The notes: generated from the sequence alone by a model not told the origin. Numbered from the stretch's first letter, positions 26,230 through 38,448 are shown. The stretch: 64,000 bases of DNA from Gammaproteobacteria bacterium (GCA_030426355.1 JAUHYQ010000001.1:558001-622000), one strand, 5' to 3'. Numbers and translations are program-made.

Positions 26230-27111
26230 TTGACGCCATATGCAACATCTCCGAGCCCCGCTACTGCGCAGTCTTTACTGCGTGGAGCGGGGCTCGGTTT
26301 ACGTCGACCCCTGCTTGATGAGTTGCTTGAACAGAAGCCTGACAGTATCGGCTTCGTTGAAGTTGCGCCGGAAAACTGGATCGGCGTAGGCGGCAGCTAC
26401 GGCAAGCGTTTTCGTGAAGCGCTGGAAACATACCCGCTAGCCTGTCACGGCCTTTCCCTGTCGCTTGGCAGCCCCACCCCACTGGACGAAGTATTCCTGA
26501 AACAACTTAAGCGTTTTTTTGATGAACACAACGCAGTGTTGTATTCGGAGCATCTGAGCTATTGCAGCGACGCCGGGCACCTTTACGACCTGATGCCCAT
26601 ACCCTTCACGAAAGCGGCTGTTAAACACGTGGCAGATCGCGTAAACCGCATCCAGGACATTATTGATCGGCCCCTGATAGTCGAAAATGTCTCTTACTAC
26701 GCCGCCCCGGCGCAGGAAATGACAGAACTGGAATTTCTTAACGAAGTGCTCGAAGCGGCAGATTGCCAACTGTTGCTTGACGTCAACAATATTTACGTTA
26801 ACAGCATCAACCACCGTTATGACGCTGAAACTTTTTTAAATGGGATACCCGCAAAGCGGGTAGCCTACTTCCACATGGCGGGGCACTACGTGGAAGCGGA
26901 AGACCTGCGCATTGATACTCACGGTGCGCCGGTTATTGACCCCGTATGGGCATTGCTGGATAAAGCCTATGCGCGCTTTGGCGCCCTGCCGACGCTGCTC
27001 GAGCGCGATTTCAATCTTCCGCCATTGACCGAGTTACTTGATGAGGTCGCGCAGATCAAGTCGCTGCAGGCCCCGTACCTCGCTGATAATGCACGCACGG
27101 CGAATGGCTGA
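26230..27111 (+). CDS. DUF692 multi-iron RiPP-modifying enzyme (HvfB/BufB/MbnB-type)
   Basis: The 293-residue protein is a TIM-barrel DUF692 member. It keeps the start [22 protein letters not shown] (His73), SEHLSY (His108), VENVSYY (Glu152), [10 protein letters not shown] (Asp184, Asn187), NHRY (His195), FHMAGHY (His215, His219), [13 protein letters not shown] (Asp229, His231, Asp237) and LLERDFN (Glu258), matching the metal-ligand set of MbnB and HvfB. Such enzymes use two or three irons and O2 to turn Cys residues of the partner peptide into copper-binding heterocycles. The start is a TTG 17 bp after the precursor stop, with no clear ribosome-binding site; coupling to the precursor is likely. 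Confidence 0.92.
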   Translation: MTPYATSPSPATAQSLLRGAGLGLRRPLLDELLEQKPDSIGFVEVAPENWIGVGGSYGKRFREALETYPLACHGLSLSLGSPTPLDEVFLKQLKRFFDEHNAVLYSEHLSYCSDAGHLYDLMPIPFTKAAVKHVADRVNRIQDIIDRPLIVENVSYYAAPAQEMTELEFLNEVLEAADCQLLLDVNNIYVNSINHRYDAETFLNGIPAKRVAYFHMAGHYVEAEDLRIDTHGAPVIDPVWALLDKAYARFGALPTLLERDFNLPPLTELLDEVAQIKSLQAPYLADNARTANG

Positions 27112-27895
27112 CATAGCAGACAATCAGGAAGCCTTGCACCGGCGGCAATACGAATTTGCCGCTCACCTGCGCGACCCTCAGCTAAATCCTGCGCCGGCGG
27201 ATGTTGAAGATCGCCGCATGAAAATTTACCGCGAGTTGTTTTTCAACAATGTAAACCGATTTCTGGGAGGGAACTTTCCTGTCACGGTAAAGATTCTCGG
27301 CGAAGACGGCTGGGCAGCGCTGGTGCGTGACTACTACCGCGACCATATCAGTCACTCACCTTTGTTTCCCGACATGCCGCGAGAATTCTTAAGTTATCTT
27401 GCCGAAGAACGAGTGCAAAACCCGCACGCGGAAAATGACCCCCCGTATTTGTATGAACTCGCTCATTACGAATGGGTGGAATCCGGTTTGTCACTGGCCG
27501 CCGACCCGGAGCCTCGCGAGGGTGTTGATCCTGATGGCGACCTGCTGGAGCAGCCACCGGTTTTGCGGCAACCCGCGTGGCTGCTGGCATACAACTACGC
27601 TGTCAACGAAATAGGCCCGGATAACCAACCCGATGCACCGGCTGATCAGCCGCTGCACTATCTGGTCATGCGCAATGCCGATGACAAGGTGGAATTCATC
27701 AAGTTCAATATCGTCAGCGCGCGTTTGTACGAGCTGCTACATGCCGATGGCCAGCTGACAGGCCGGGCCGCCTTGGAAATTATCGCAACCGAGCTACAAC
27801 ACAACGATCCTGACGCAGTGCTGGCAAGTGGTCAGCGTATCCTCGAGCAGTGGCGCGCAGCCGACATTATTGTCGGTACATCAGCCACCCGATAA
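27104..27895 (+). CDS. DUF2063 partner protein (HvfC/BufC-type)
   Basis: The 263-residue protein begins [20 protein letters not shown] and shows the DUF2063 N-terminal signature: helical [32 protein letters not shown], then [20 protein letters not shown] and MPREFLSYL, followed by a variable C-terminal domain. In the Hvf and bufferin systems this protein presents the precursor to the DUF692 enzyme. The ATG lies 8 bp inside the DUF692 gene (ATGGCTGA overlap), so they are translated together. An alternative ATG at 27089 is possible. Confidence 0.9.
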   Translation: MADIADNQEALHRRQYEFAAHLRDPQLNPAPADVEDRRMKIYRELFFNNVNRFLGGNFPVTVKILGEDGWAALVRDYYRDHISHSPLFPDMPREFLSYLAEERVQNPHAENDPPYLYELAHYEWVESGLSLAADPEPREGVDPDGDLLEQPPVLRQPAWLLAYNYAVNEIGPDNQPDAPADQPLHYLVMRNADDKVEFIKFNIVSARLYELLHADGQLTGRAALEIIATELQHNDPDAVLASGQRILEQWRAADIIVGTSATR

Positions 27896-27909
27896 GGGCA
27901 GATATCTTC

Positions 27910-28506
27910 ATGATCACATGGCTGAACAAACTGCAGGATCTGCTGGACGCAACACGTGCGGTGGACTGGCTGGCACCCCTGACCCTGCGACTTTACCTCG
28001 CGCCGGTGTTCTGGGTCGCCGGCATGAACAAGCTCAACGGTTTTGAAAACACCGTGGCCTGGTTTGGTAATCCGGACTGGGGGCTGGGCCTGCCGTTCCC
28101 GACGCTGATGGCCGGCATGGCCACCGGTGCAGAAATTATCGGCGCGGTATGCCTGCTGCTGGGCTTGGCTGTGCGGTGGGCGAGCATCCCCCTGTTAACC
28201 ACCATGGCTGTCGCCGCGCTCACCAGCCATCTCGAAAATGGTTGGCAGGCTATTGCCGACCCGATGAGCCCATTCCCACCGGCCGACATTGAGGGCGCGA
28301 TGGACCGATTAAGCAAGGCCAAGAGCCTGCTAAAAGAACACGGCAATTACGACTGGCTCACCGAAAGCGGCAACTTCGTTATTTCCAACAACGGTATTGA
28401 GTGGGCCGTAACCTACTTCGTGATGTTGTTACCGCTGTTATTTTTAGGCGGCGGAAAATACGTCAGTCTGGATTACTGGGTGGCACAAAAATTCCGCTTT
28501 AACTAA
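27910..28506 (+). CDS. DoxX-family membrane protein (HvfD-type)
   Basis: The 198-residue protein is a four-helix DoxX-type membrane protein with LTLRLYLAPVFWVAGMNKLN and TAGAEIIG-like GATGAEIIGAVCLLLGLAVR elements. It lies 14 bp after the DUF2063 gene with an AAGGGCAG ribosome-binding site, so it is the fourth gene of the cluster. DoxX proteins are commonly found in these copper-RiPP operons, but their role is not known; a part in redox supply or membrane handling of the product is speculation. Confidence 0.82.
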   Translation: MITWLNKLQDLLDATRAVDWLAPLTLRLYLAPVFWVAGMNKLNGFENTVAWFGNPDWGLGLPFPTLMAGMATGAEIIGAVCLLLGLAVRWASIPLLTTMAVAALTSHLENGWQAIADPMSPFPPADIEGAMDRLSKAKSLLKEHGNYDWLTESGNFVISNNGIEWAVTYFVMLLPLLFLGGGKYVSLDYWVAQKFRFN

Positions 28507-28527
28507 CAAGCCAGCGCCGGAAAACCC

Positions 28528-29689
28528 CTATTGATCGATCCGCGGCCTAATCAGTATCGGCCAGTACACCCAGCCGTACAGGATGAACAGTAACAACCAG
28601 ACGCTGGCCGCGGTTTCCACGGTGTATAGGTAAGCGCCGCCGAAGAACGGGCCACTCAACCGGATCAGCACGGTGATCATCCACAACACGTATATTGCGA
28701 CCGTGATGCGCGCGGCTCGCAGCGGCCGACCGGTATGACCGAGCGAAACCCGGGTGGTCATCGCCAGAATCATGCCTACAATCGCCCCTATGGTCAGCGC
28801 ATGCAATGCCACCGTCGCCATGTATCCGCCAAACACCGATATCCCGACCAGCAAATAACCCAGCGGAAACCAGGCATAAGCGACATGCATTACAAATAGC
28901 AGCGGTTCACGAACCGTGTGCTGCCCCGACCAGCGGGCCAGCCGCAGCGCATGCGCTGCGGCCGCCAGCAATGCGATGGCCCCGCTGAGCGGGTTAACCG
29001 GCGCCAAGGTTACGGCAACTCCGGTTGCCACAGTCAGGATCAGCGCCGCAATATCCACAAGCGGCACAATACGCGGCAAATCGCTCTCAGCATGGCCCTG
29101 TGCGCGCATCCAGTTGGCGGTAAAACTTGGAACAACCCGACCGCCAACAAGGGCAACAATGATCAGGACGGTATGCACACCAAGCAGAATCGAAATACGT
29201 TCCAGGCCGGGTGACAGGGCCTCGCCTGCGTGGAACAGCAGGTTCAATCCACCCAGCAACGCAATCATTACGACCAGCGGGGCGTTACGCCAGTTACCCC
29301 CACGCAGCACTTCGCGACCGAAGAAGTACACGAACAAACACGGGAACAGCATATCAAGTATGCCAACCCACTCCGCGGGCCACGCACCGAAGTAAATATT
29401 CCCAACGCGCCCCAGTAACCAGGCAGCCACCAGCAGCGCCAGCTCCACGCCGCGCACCGGATCACGACCCGTCCAGTTAGCCACTGCTGTCAAAGCAAAA
29501 CCGGCGAGTATTGCGTAGACAAAACCGAACACCATTTCATGCGCATGCCATTGGTAAGTGTCAGGGTGTCCAACGAGGGGGCCGTAACCCAAAAGCGCGA
29601 GTGACCAGATTGAGATGATGAGAAAAGCAAACAGCGTGCCGCAGAGAAAAAAGATGCGGAACGCGTAACTCAGCAGAATTTTGATGAAT

Positions 29690-29709
<20 letters not shown>
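28528..29709 (-). CDS. nnrS: NnrS-family membrane protein
   Basis: The 393-residue protein has about twelve membrane helices and the NnrS features YQWHAHEMVFGFVYAIL, a His-rich entry motif, and HTVREPLLFVMHVAYAWFPLGY plus MTTRVSLGHTGR later. NnrS is a haem- and copper-containing membrane protein linked to nitric oxide stress; its biochemical activity is still unsettled. It overlaps the end of the IlvY gene by 20 bp, so the two are co-transcribed, an odd pairing. It is convergent with the copper-RiPP cluster. Confidence 0.9.
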
Positions 29710-31730
<2,021 letters not shown>

Positions 31731-31763
31731 CGGTAACAGGCCTCGCGGCACAGCGTGGACAAC

Positions 31764-31795
31764 AAAAAGGCCGGCACTTGCCGGCCTTTTTGTTT
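31764..31795 (+). terminator. Rho-independent terminator after ilvC
   Basis: AAAAAGGCCGGC and GCCGGCCTTTTT surround an ACTT loop, 33 bp after the ilvC stop; the T-rich end is clear. Confidence 0.9.
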
Positions 31796-31812
31796 GCTGT
31801 CAGCCTCCACGA

Positions 31813-32712
31813 ATGCCCGCCGTTATTACTATGCTCACCCTGGCACTCATGCTGTTTAGTGGCAGCCAGGCGCATGCCAATGATCTGGAAAACCTTTCGC
31901 TAGAGGGTGGCACTTTTCTAATCGACTGGCGCGACGAGTTTTCGTCGGCAGAGAAACAAAAAATGCGCGACTGGCTGCGCCACATGGGCAACGTTGTCAC
32001 GTCACTGCACGGCACATGGCCGCGCGAACGCATCAGGATCGCACTTAAGAAATACAACAGCTCCAGCGCCGTGGTGTTTGGCCGGGTACTGCGTCAACGC
32101 CCGGAAGGAATTCTGTTCTATGTCAATCCCGCCAGGCCGGCACAAGAGTTTATTAGCAGCTGGACGTCCTATCATGAGTTTGGCCACTTGTTTATTCCCT
32201 ATCCGGGGCGCGCCGATGTCTGGTTTTCGGAAGGATTGGCAAGTTATTACCAAAACATCCTGCAACTGCGCGCCGGTGTACTGACCAGTACGGAAGTCCG
32301 CGCCCGTTACGAAGCTGCTTTCGACCGCGGTGACAAGGACGACAGACACGCCGACCTGACCCTTGGGGAGCTGAGCGAGGATATGCGTAACCGAGGTGCG
32401 TTCATGCGGGTGTACTGGAGCGGCGCTTTGTACTTTATGGAAGCGGATCTTGCATTGAGGAGCCTGCCCCGGCCGATGACACTGGATGATGTGCTGCGCG
32501 ACTACAATGCCTGCTGTCTACCGGAAGGCGAAACACGAAGTGGTCGTTCGCTGGCCGCGACCTTTGATCGCTTGTCCGGCACTACGCTGTTCACCGAACT
32601 TTATAACAAGTACGAAAACTCGCACGCAATGCCCGCGTGGCAAACAGTGTTGAAACAAGCCGGCGAAGCCGGACTTCTTGCCGCCCCGCTCTCCGAGACT
32701 GCTGTAAAATAG
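31813..32712 (+). CDS. Exported zinc metalloprotease (gluzincin-type)
   Basis: The ATG at 31813 gives 299 residues with a signal peptide (ITMLTLALMLFSGSQAHA). The zinc motif is SYHEFGHLFIP, with a downstream WFSEGLASYYQ that supplies the third ligand, as in the M1/M61-type gluzincin group. It may be a periplasmic or secreted peptidase; the substrate is unknown. A dozen residues between HEFGH and the Glu motif are as expected. It begins 17 bp after the ilvC terminator and stands alone. Confidence 0.82.
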   Translation: MPAVITMLTLALMLFSGSQAHANDLENLSLEGGTFLIDWRDEFSSAEKQKMRDWLRHMGNVVTSLHGTWPRERIRIALKKYNSSSAVVFGRVLRQRPEGILFYVNPARPAQEFISSWTSYHEFGHLFIPYPGRADVWFSEGLASYYQNILQLRAGVLTSTEVRARYEAAFDRGDKDDRHADLTLGELSEDMRNRGAFMRVYWSGALYFMEADLALRSLPRPMTLDDVLRDYNACCLPEGETRSGRSLAATFDRLSGTTLFTELYNKYENSHAMPAWQTVLKQAGEAGLLAAPLSETAVK

Positions 32713-32739
32713 CCCGCCCGAAAACAAGGAAATTGCAAA

Positions 32740-33597
32740 ATGATTCTGCTCACGGGCATAACTGGAAACAATGGCGGGGCCACTGCAACCGCATTGCTGA
32801 AACGCGGCGTGAAGTTTCGCGCTCTGGTTCGGGACAAAGAAAAGGCAGCCGAATGGGCGGAAAAAGGTGTGGAGCTGATCCAGGGAGATTTAAACGATCC
32901 CGAATCGGTCGCTACAGCGCTCGAGGGCTGTGACACAGCGGTGCTGATTTTGTCCAACGGTCAGGATCAGGAACGGCTGGAAGTGAGCTTTATCAATACG
33001 GCAAAAAAATGCGGTGTTGACCATCTGGTTAAATTGTCCTCACCCGAGGCGGTGCCGGGTACAACCAGCCCGACGCCCCTGGCGCATCTGGCAGCAGAAA
33101 AGGCACTGAAAGAGTCGGGCATGCATTGGACTCTGGTGCGGCCCGCATTTTTTATGCAAAACCTCACCGGCTCGATCATGGGTGCCAAAGCGTCAGGCAA
33201 GATTTCCATGCCCATGGGCAACGGGACCGTTGCGCTGACAGATTGTGGCGACAGCGGTGAGTTTATCGCCATGGTGCTGACCACGGACCGCGACGAACAC
33301 TACGGCAAGTGCTACGACATCACCGGCCCGGATGAGCCGTTTACCTTTGATGAAATTGCCAAAGTCATCGGCGAGGTTCTTGGTCGCGAGGTTGTTTACG
33401 AAGACTGCGACCCCAAAGCTTTTCAGGAAGCCATTCGTCCTTTTGTCAGCAGCGACTGGCATTCCGATGCGGTTGCCATTCTGTTTGCAAAAATTGCCGA
33501 TGGCACCACGCCGGGCATCAAGACCACTACGTTTCAGGACATGATGGGTCGGCCGGGTACATCGTTTAAGGAATACGTGAAGAAAATCGCCGGCTAA
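32740..33597 (+). CDS. NmrA-like NAD(P)H-dependent reductase
   Basis: The 285-residue protein has the nucleotide motif LLTGITGNNGGATATAL, RALVRDKEKA, DTAVLILSNG and VKLSSPEAVPG, as in the NmrA/azoreductase-like group of atypical SDRs. Substrate unknown. It starts 27 bp after the metalloprotease stop with AAGGAAATT as a ribosome-binding site and converges with the MFS exporter gene. It is a different paralog from the one at 7.8-8.7 kb. Confidence 0.82.
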   Translation: MILLTGITGNNGGATATALLKRGVKFRALVRDKEKAAEWAEKGVELIQGDLNDPESVATALEGCDTAVLILSNGQDQERLEVSFINTAKKCGVDHLVKLSSPEAVPGTTSPTPLAHLAAEKALKESGMHWTLVRPAFFMQNLTGSIMGAKASGKISMPMGNGTVALTDCGDSGEFIAMVLTTDRDEHYGKCYDITGPDEPFTFDEIAKVIGEVLGREVVYEDCDPKAFQEAIRPFVSSDWHSDAVAILFAKIADGTTPGIKTTTFQDMMGRPGTSFKEYVKKIAG

Positions 33598-33609
33598 AGG
33601 CATGCCTTG

Positions 33610-34827
33610 TTACTTGTCAGGCACGTGCAGGGCAAAGGCATACACGCTGAGGATCACAAAGGCGACCAGTCCCACTTGCATGGGGAATACATGGGACACG
33701 CGCTCATACATCAATGAACCCAGCAGCGGCCCGGCCGACATACCAAGAATGGGTGCTGCAGAAAACAGGCCGCCCAGCGCGCCCTGCTCATGTGGCTCTA
33801 CCATCAGGCTGGCTCCCCCGGTAATGCCCGGGTTGGATAAAGCCAGCGCAATGCCAAACAGCCCGAAACTCAACCACACCATGTAAAGATTCTCTGCCAC
33901 CAGCAACACGCCCATGGCCAGAGCAAAAGCAGGCAACCCTAATCGCAACATAGTCCGTGGTGTGATTTTCATCGTCTGTATAACAACCAACTGAAAGAAG
34001 GTCGCCATCAGCGCCATGGCCATCAGCGCACTTGCCGTGGCCTGAGCAATTTTATCGCTGCCTTCGATGCCTATTTGATCTGCAAGATAAAATGCGATGA
34101 TCACCTGGATCATGGTGAAGAACATCCAGAAGCAGAAAAACAAAAACAGAAATGCACGCACACGTGAATCAAACAGCGACAGCTTTTTCGTCGCTTGACC
34201 TTGGGGCGCAGCGTGTCGCCGCGGCTCTTTGAGCACCACTGCGAGGGTAACGAGCGCGACTAACGCCAGCGTCACGGCCACGTACATGGGGAATATCACA
34301 CTGACAAAAGCCAGCGCACCTCCCAACACCGGGCCGATAATGGTGCCGATGCCGGACGTCATGCCCAGCAGCGCCATACCACGCGCGCGATTCTCGCGGC
34401 TGGTGGTGTCTGCTATGTAGCCAGATGCTGCGGGGTTTATCGCGGATGCGAGCGATGCGTAGACAAAGCGCGCCAGCAGGATCACACCGAACAGCACCCA
34501 AGGCTCCGGAGAACCGCGCACGCCCCACTCCAGCGCCAGAGCCACGCCGGTGGTGCCCAACGCATAGCCGAACAGCCCGAGCAGCAATGTGGGCTTGCGG
34601 CCCGCGTGATCGCTTCGCCTGCCCCAGAAGATGGCGGATAACGCCAACACCAGGCTGGATGCCGACATGATGAATCCATACTGTGAAAGCGTCAGACCTA
34701 TTTCCTTAACCAGAGGCGGAAACACGATAAACAATATTGACTGCCCGATTCCGTAAGTAACCAGACCGAAAAGCAGAAGCACTTTGTCCGCAGTCATGTA
34801 GGGCTGTTCAGAATCGTTCTCGGTCAT
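33610..34827 (-). CDS. MFS transporter, drug-efflux-like
   Basis: The 405-residue protein has twelve likely membrane helices with the MFS motif A-type loop FWGRRSDHAGRKPTLLLGLF and a motif C-like segment (GMTSGIGTIIGPVLGGALAF) that marks the antiporter group. It could export a drug or metabolite; substrate is unknown. The gene is single, convergent with the reductase gene and divergent from the propeller-protein gene. Confidence 0.85.
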   Translation of the reverse strand: MTENDSEQPYMTADKVLLLFGLVTYGIGQSILFIVFPPLVKEIGLTLSQYGFIMSASSLVLALSAIFWGRRSDHAGRKPTLLLGLFGYALGTTGVALALEWGVRGSPEPWVLFGVILLARFVYASLASAINPAASGYIADTTSRENRARGMALLGMTSGIGTIIGPVLGGALAFVSVIFPMYVAVTLALVALVTLAVVLKEPRRHAAPQGQATKKLSLFDSRVRAFLFLFFCFWMFFTMIQVIIAFYLADQIGIEGSDKIAQATASALMAMALMATFFQLVVIQTMKITPRTMLRLGLPAFALAMGVLLVAENLYMVWLSFGLFGIALALSNPGITGGASLMVEPHEQGALGGLFSAAPILGMSAGPLLGSLMYERVSHVFPMQVGLVAFVILSVYAFALHVPDK

Positions 34828-34938
34828 AGCTATGTTGACTCGTTATATTCAGGTCGGAGGAATCGAACTGACTGTCGGCTTTGGTTCTTGACAGTAGGGT
34901 AGCACCAAGGTTTATCGTAGCGTTAACGGAGAAATAAA

Positions 34939-35874
34939 ATGCTTAAGACATCGACAATGAAGCCTTTTGATAAAGGCGATATTTTTCTGGGCTGCAGCTA
35001 CCTGAATGACCCGAACGACGACCACAAAGGCGAGGGTCGCATTCTGCAGTTCGACAGAGACTGGCGGCCGAAAGGCACGCTGTATACCGCTGGCACAACC
35101 TACCTGATCGTGGGCTGCAACTTTGGTCCGGATGGCACCTTGTGGGGCTTTGACAGCCAGGGCCACGCGGTTGTCCGTGTGGCCCCCGATGGCATCGCAA
35201 TGGAGACCTGGGAAACAGACCGCGGCTTCGGCAGCGTCAACTTCGACGCCGAAGGTAATTTCTATCTGGGTGAGTATTTTATTGACGGCGAGATCTGGCA
35301 CGGGACGACCGCAAAGAAGGCGCCGGATGGCAAGCTGGGGGACGGCAACATCTACAAGTACAGCCCCGATCTGGAACTGTTAAAAGTTTTTGAAGTGGAG
35401 ACCGCACCGGAATTCACGGGCTTCAAGGGTGTCACACACAGCACCATGCATCCATCAGGGGAGTTCATCACCTACACCACCGAAACTTCACGACGCCTGA
35501 TGAGATACGACCACGTCAATGACAGGCAATTGGATGATTTTGACAGCTATCCCGACGCTGACCCTAACGACAGGGAAGACAAACGCTGGTTTATTGCCCC
35601 GCACTACATGGATGATGGCCGCTTGCTGTGCACGGCGTCGGACGGGCTGCGGTTGTATGACGAAGCAGGCCATCTCACGCTGACGGTGGCGCTCCCCGGC
35701 TACGGCTGGGCGCAATGCTGCCCGGATGTTGATCCGCGCTACGCGATGGCCGCCAATATCTGGAACGGCTTGGCGGCCCGGATAGATCTGGATAAGGGTA
35801 AGCTGGTTGAAACCATTGATTCGGGCTTTACCGCTCCGTTCCGCTCGCTGGCGGGCCTCGCGGTCTACAGATAA
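34939..35874 (+). CDS. Beta-propeller (SMP-30/YncE-like) protein
   Basis: The 311-residue protein shows repeated blade-like motifs (GPDGTLWGFDSQGHAVVRVA, FDAEGNFYLGEYFIDGEIW, HPSGEFITYTTETSRRLMRY, DDGRLLCTASDGLRLYDEAG) typical of SMP-30/gluconolactonase-like or YncE-like beta-propellers. No signal peptide is visible. It could bind or cleave a lactone, but no catalytic set was recognised. The next gene is 26 bp away on the same strand. Confidence 0.72.
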   Translation: MLKTSTMKPFDKGDIFLGCSYLNDPNDDHKGEGRILQFDRDWRPKGTLYTAGTTYLIVGCNFGPDGTLWGFDSQGHAVVRVAPDGIAMETWETDRGFGSVNFDAEGNFYLGEYFIDGEIWHGTTAKKAPDGKLGDGNIYKYSPDLELLKVFEVETAPEFTGFKGVTHSTMHPSGEFITYTTETSRRLMRYDHVNDRQLDDFDSYPDADPNDREDKRWFIAPHYMDDGRLLCTASDGLRLYDEAGHLTLTVALPGYGWAQCCPDVDPRYAMAANIWNGLAARIDLDKGKLVETIDSGFTAPFRSLAGLAVYR

Positions 35875-35900
35875 GTAAAGGCAGTGCCAAGGATTCACCG

Positions 35901-36431
35901 GTGAACAAACTCGCTATATTTCTGTTTATGCTCGGTTTGCCGGCCTTGAGCGGCGCGGTAGGCGAGCACACGGGCGGCCCCATCGAAAAGCCCATTCGCG
36001 AGTATCGCGAACTTAGCGCTGACGAAGCGACCATACAGGCGGTACTCGACAGATACGGCGATGCGATGGAGCAGAAATCGGTAGAGTTAATGGAGCAAGC
36101 CGTTATTCCCGGCGACTTTTCAACGATAGAAAGCGGCTACCCGAACTGGACGTGGGAAGATTTCCGCGACAACCACTTGCTGCTGGAAATGGATGCGTTC
36201 ACCGACGTCAACTACGACATCGCCCTTATTGGCGGAGAATTTCAGGGCTCGCTGGGCTTCGCGGTCTACAAGTACACTGCTTCCGGAAAAGCACAGGGAA
36301 CCCCCGTCAGTATCAGCGGGCTGGGGACGGCCATCCTGGAAAAGACGGAGGCCGGCTGGCGCATACATCACCTGCACACATCAGCACCGCGGGCACAACT
36401 GGAACAAGCTGAAGACCGCGACAAGCATTAA
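35901..36431 (+). CDS. Exported NTF2-like (SnoaL-type) protein
   Basis: The 176-residue protein begins at GTG with AAGGA upstream and has a signal peptide (LAIFLFMLGLPALSGAVG). The mature part fits the NTF2-like fold (ATIQAVLDRYGDAMEQKSVE, TWEDFRDNHLLLEMDAF, then IHHLHTSAP). Such proteins bind small molecules or act as isomerases. It is 26 bp after the propeller gene and probably co-transcribed. Confidence 0.75.
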   Translation: MNKLAIFLFMLGLPALSGAVGEHTGGPIEKPIREYRELSADEATIQAVLDRYGDAMEQKSVELMEQAVIPGDFSTIESGYPNWTWEDFRDNHLLLEMDAFTDVNYDIALIGGEFQGSLGFAVYKYTASGKAQGTPVSISGLGTAILEKTEAGWRIHHLHTSAPRAQLEQAEDRDKH

Positions 36432-36462
36432 AAAACGCGACAACACAATCAACTTCACCCGG

Positions 36463-37842
36463 CTAATCCAGCACCGGTTCGCCACCCTTTGGATGCAGCC
36501 TTATATGGCGGCCTATCCACAGGAAGGCCACCACCCCTAGCACAATGTTCGACGTTGCCGAGGCCATGAAGATACCGTTGAGGCCAAACAACCATTGCCC
36601 GAGAAATGCCAGCGGCAAAAACAGCAGCAATGCCCGCGACATGGAAATCATCAGCCCCGGCAACGGAAAACCCACCCCGTTAAATGCTGCGCAGGCCGAC
36701 ATTACCATACCGTAACCGCCGTAACTGACGGCCATAATCCAAAGGTATTGATTGGCAACCGTTCGAATTGCTTCCGTTTCGCTAAACGCCCTTACCAGAT
36801 ACGGCGCTGCGAAAATCATTACCAGCGCCAGACAAAGACCGTACTTGACACAAAAACGCCCGATAACGCGGCGCGCTTCTTCGAGGCGGTCGAATTTTCG
36901 CGCGGCATAGTTTTGCCCCATGAACGGCGATGTCACCGCGGACAGTGCGTAAAAAGCTATTAAGGCGAGTGGCTCAATCCGCGCGCCAACGCCGAAGCCG
37001 GCAACCGCATCAACGCCATAGCCGGCAATCAACGCCACCGCAATGCCGTTGGCAATCGGCACAATGGCATTCGTCATCATGGCCGGCAACCCGATGTGCA
37101 ACATAAGCCGCCAGGAATTCATGATGTTGGCGAAGCGGGTAAACGGGGTAGCGAAAATCCTGAGCTTGAAATGCAGGTACAACAAGGTACCGGTTAGCAC
37201 CAGCAGATTGGCAATCAGCGTTGCCAGCGCCGCGCCTGCGATTTCGAGGCGCGGAAACCCAAGCAATCCGAAAATAAACAGTGGGTCGAGAATTGCATTG
37301 ATGACAGCCCCGGCGGTAATGATCTTACCCTCGAGCAACGTATTGCCGCGTGCCCGAATGGCTGAACAACACGTCCAGGTAATAGCGGATGCCGGCGCGG
37401 ACCAATACCAGATACCCATGTAGTCATGGATAAACGGCATGACATCCTCGGTCGCGCCAAGCAATCGAAACGCCGGCCCGATGCTCAGCAGCCCGGTGAT
37501 GCATAAAGCAAAACTGACCAATCCCGAGAGACCAGCAGTATCTGTCGTTTGCCGGCGCGCGCCTTCAACATCGTTGCTACCAATAGCACGCGAAATACAC
37601 GAAGCCGCACCTGCTTCGAAGCCAATAATAATACTGCTGAGTAACCAGATAACCGGGAAAGTAAAACTGATTGCGGCCAACGGCAAATCACCCAGCTGCG
37701 ATACAAACAGCAGATCAACCGCGTCGAACGATACGATCGCCACCAATCCCAAGCCCATGGGTATGGCCTGGCGACGCAGGTGCGGACCTACCGGCCCCTT
37801 AGTCAGATCGGTCGACAATGCCTGGACCTCAGAAAAGCGCAC
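36463..37842 (-). CDS. MATE-family multidrug/cation efflux transporter
   Basis: The 459-residue protein has twelve predicted helices with MATE hallmarks: AIPMGLGLVAIVSFDAVDLL in helix 1, VARGNT-like IRARGNTLLEGKIITAGAVI and a second-half ALSAVTSPFMGQNYAA. MATE proteins export cationic drugs with Na+ or H+. The first codon is GTG. It converges with the NTF2-like gene and diverges from the DUF6524 gene. Confidence 0.9.
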   Translation of the reverse strand: MRFSEVQALSTDLTKGPVGPHLRRQAIPMGLGLVAIVSFDAVDLLFVSQLGDLPLAAISFTFPVIWLLSSIIIGFEAGAASCISRAIGSNDVEGARRQTTDTAGLSGLVSFALCITGLLSIGPAFRLLGATEDVMPFIHDYMGIWYWSAPASAITWTCCSAIRARGNTLLEGKIITAGAVINAILDPLFIFGLLGFPRLEIAGAALATLIANLLVLTGTLLYLHFKLRIFATPFTRFANIMNSWRLMLHIGLPAMMTNAIVPIANGIAVALIAGYGVDAVAGFGVGARIEPLALIAFYALSAVTSPFMGQNYAARKFDRLEEARRVIGRFCVKYGLCLALVMIFAAPYLVRAFSETEAIRTVANQYLWIMAVSYGGYGMVMSACAAFNGVGFPLPGLMISMSRALLLFLPLAFLGQWLFGLNGIFMASATSNIVLGVVAFLWIGRHIRLHPKGGEPVLD

Positions 37843-37989
37843 GGAACGTGCGCGGGAAAGATCGCTATTCTGCCAGACCCGCTAAAGAAACGGCACAAAA
37901 TCAGGAGGTGGCTAACCGCTGCCGGCTGGTAGGTTCAGGTTGACCTGCTAAACTAAGCGAGCCGTTGATAACACCGCAAGGATTCCGCC

Positions 37990-38448
37990 ATGACGGATCA
38001 GGAAACACCCGTTCAACACATAAAATCAACCGCCGCTCACGAATTCACTGCGATGAGTTTCGTATGGCGGTTTTTATTCAGCCTGACGCTGGTGCTGGCA
38101 ACCTACAATCCCACCGGGTATTCGTACTACGAATGGGCTAGCGCAGCGCTCGGTGCAAGTGAGTTCGGTGCCGTGCAATTCTTTTTCGGCGTTGTGCTTC
38201 TGGTTGGCTGGATTATTCTGTGGGTCGCAACATGGCGGGCGCTCGAACTACTCGGCGTCGTTCTGGCTGCCGTTACTATTGCGGCACTGGTCTGGCTGCT
38301 GATTGATCTCGGGCTGCTCGATACCGATGGCGCTGCAGCGATTCGCTGGATTGCACTGGTGAGCCTCGCCCTGCTGCTAAGCATCGGGCTATCCTGGTCG
38401 CACGTGTGGCGACGTCTTACCGGGCAATTCGAGGTCGACGAAGACTGA
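37990..38448 (+). CDS. DUF6524-family membrane protein
   Basis: The 152-residue protein has four membrane helices after a polar N-terminus (MTDQETPVQHIKSTAAHEFT). The segment SFVWRFLFSLTLVLATYNPT and YYEWASAAL fit the DUF6524 family, which has no known function. AAGGA precedes the ATG. Its stop codon abuts the stop of the convergent methyltransferase gene. Confidence 0.72.
   Translation: MTDQETPVQHIKSTAAHEFTAMSFVWRFLFSLTLVLATYNPTGYSYYEWASAALGASEFGAVQFFFGVVLLVGWIILWVATWRALELLGVVLAAVTIAALVWLLIDLGLLDTDGAAAIRWIALVSLALLLSIGLSWSHVWRRLTGQFEVDED

Noticed and set aside
33597-33608. AAGGCATGCCTT palindrome between the convergent NmrA-like and MFS genes as a terminator
   Set aside because: The stem is only six base pairs with no T-run, too weak to call.
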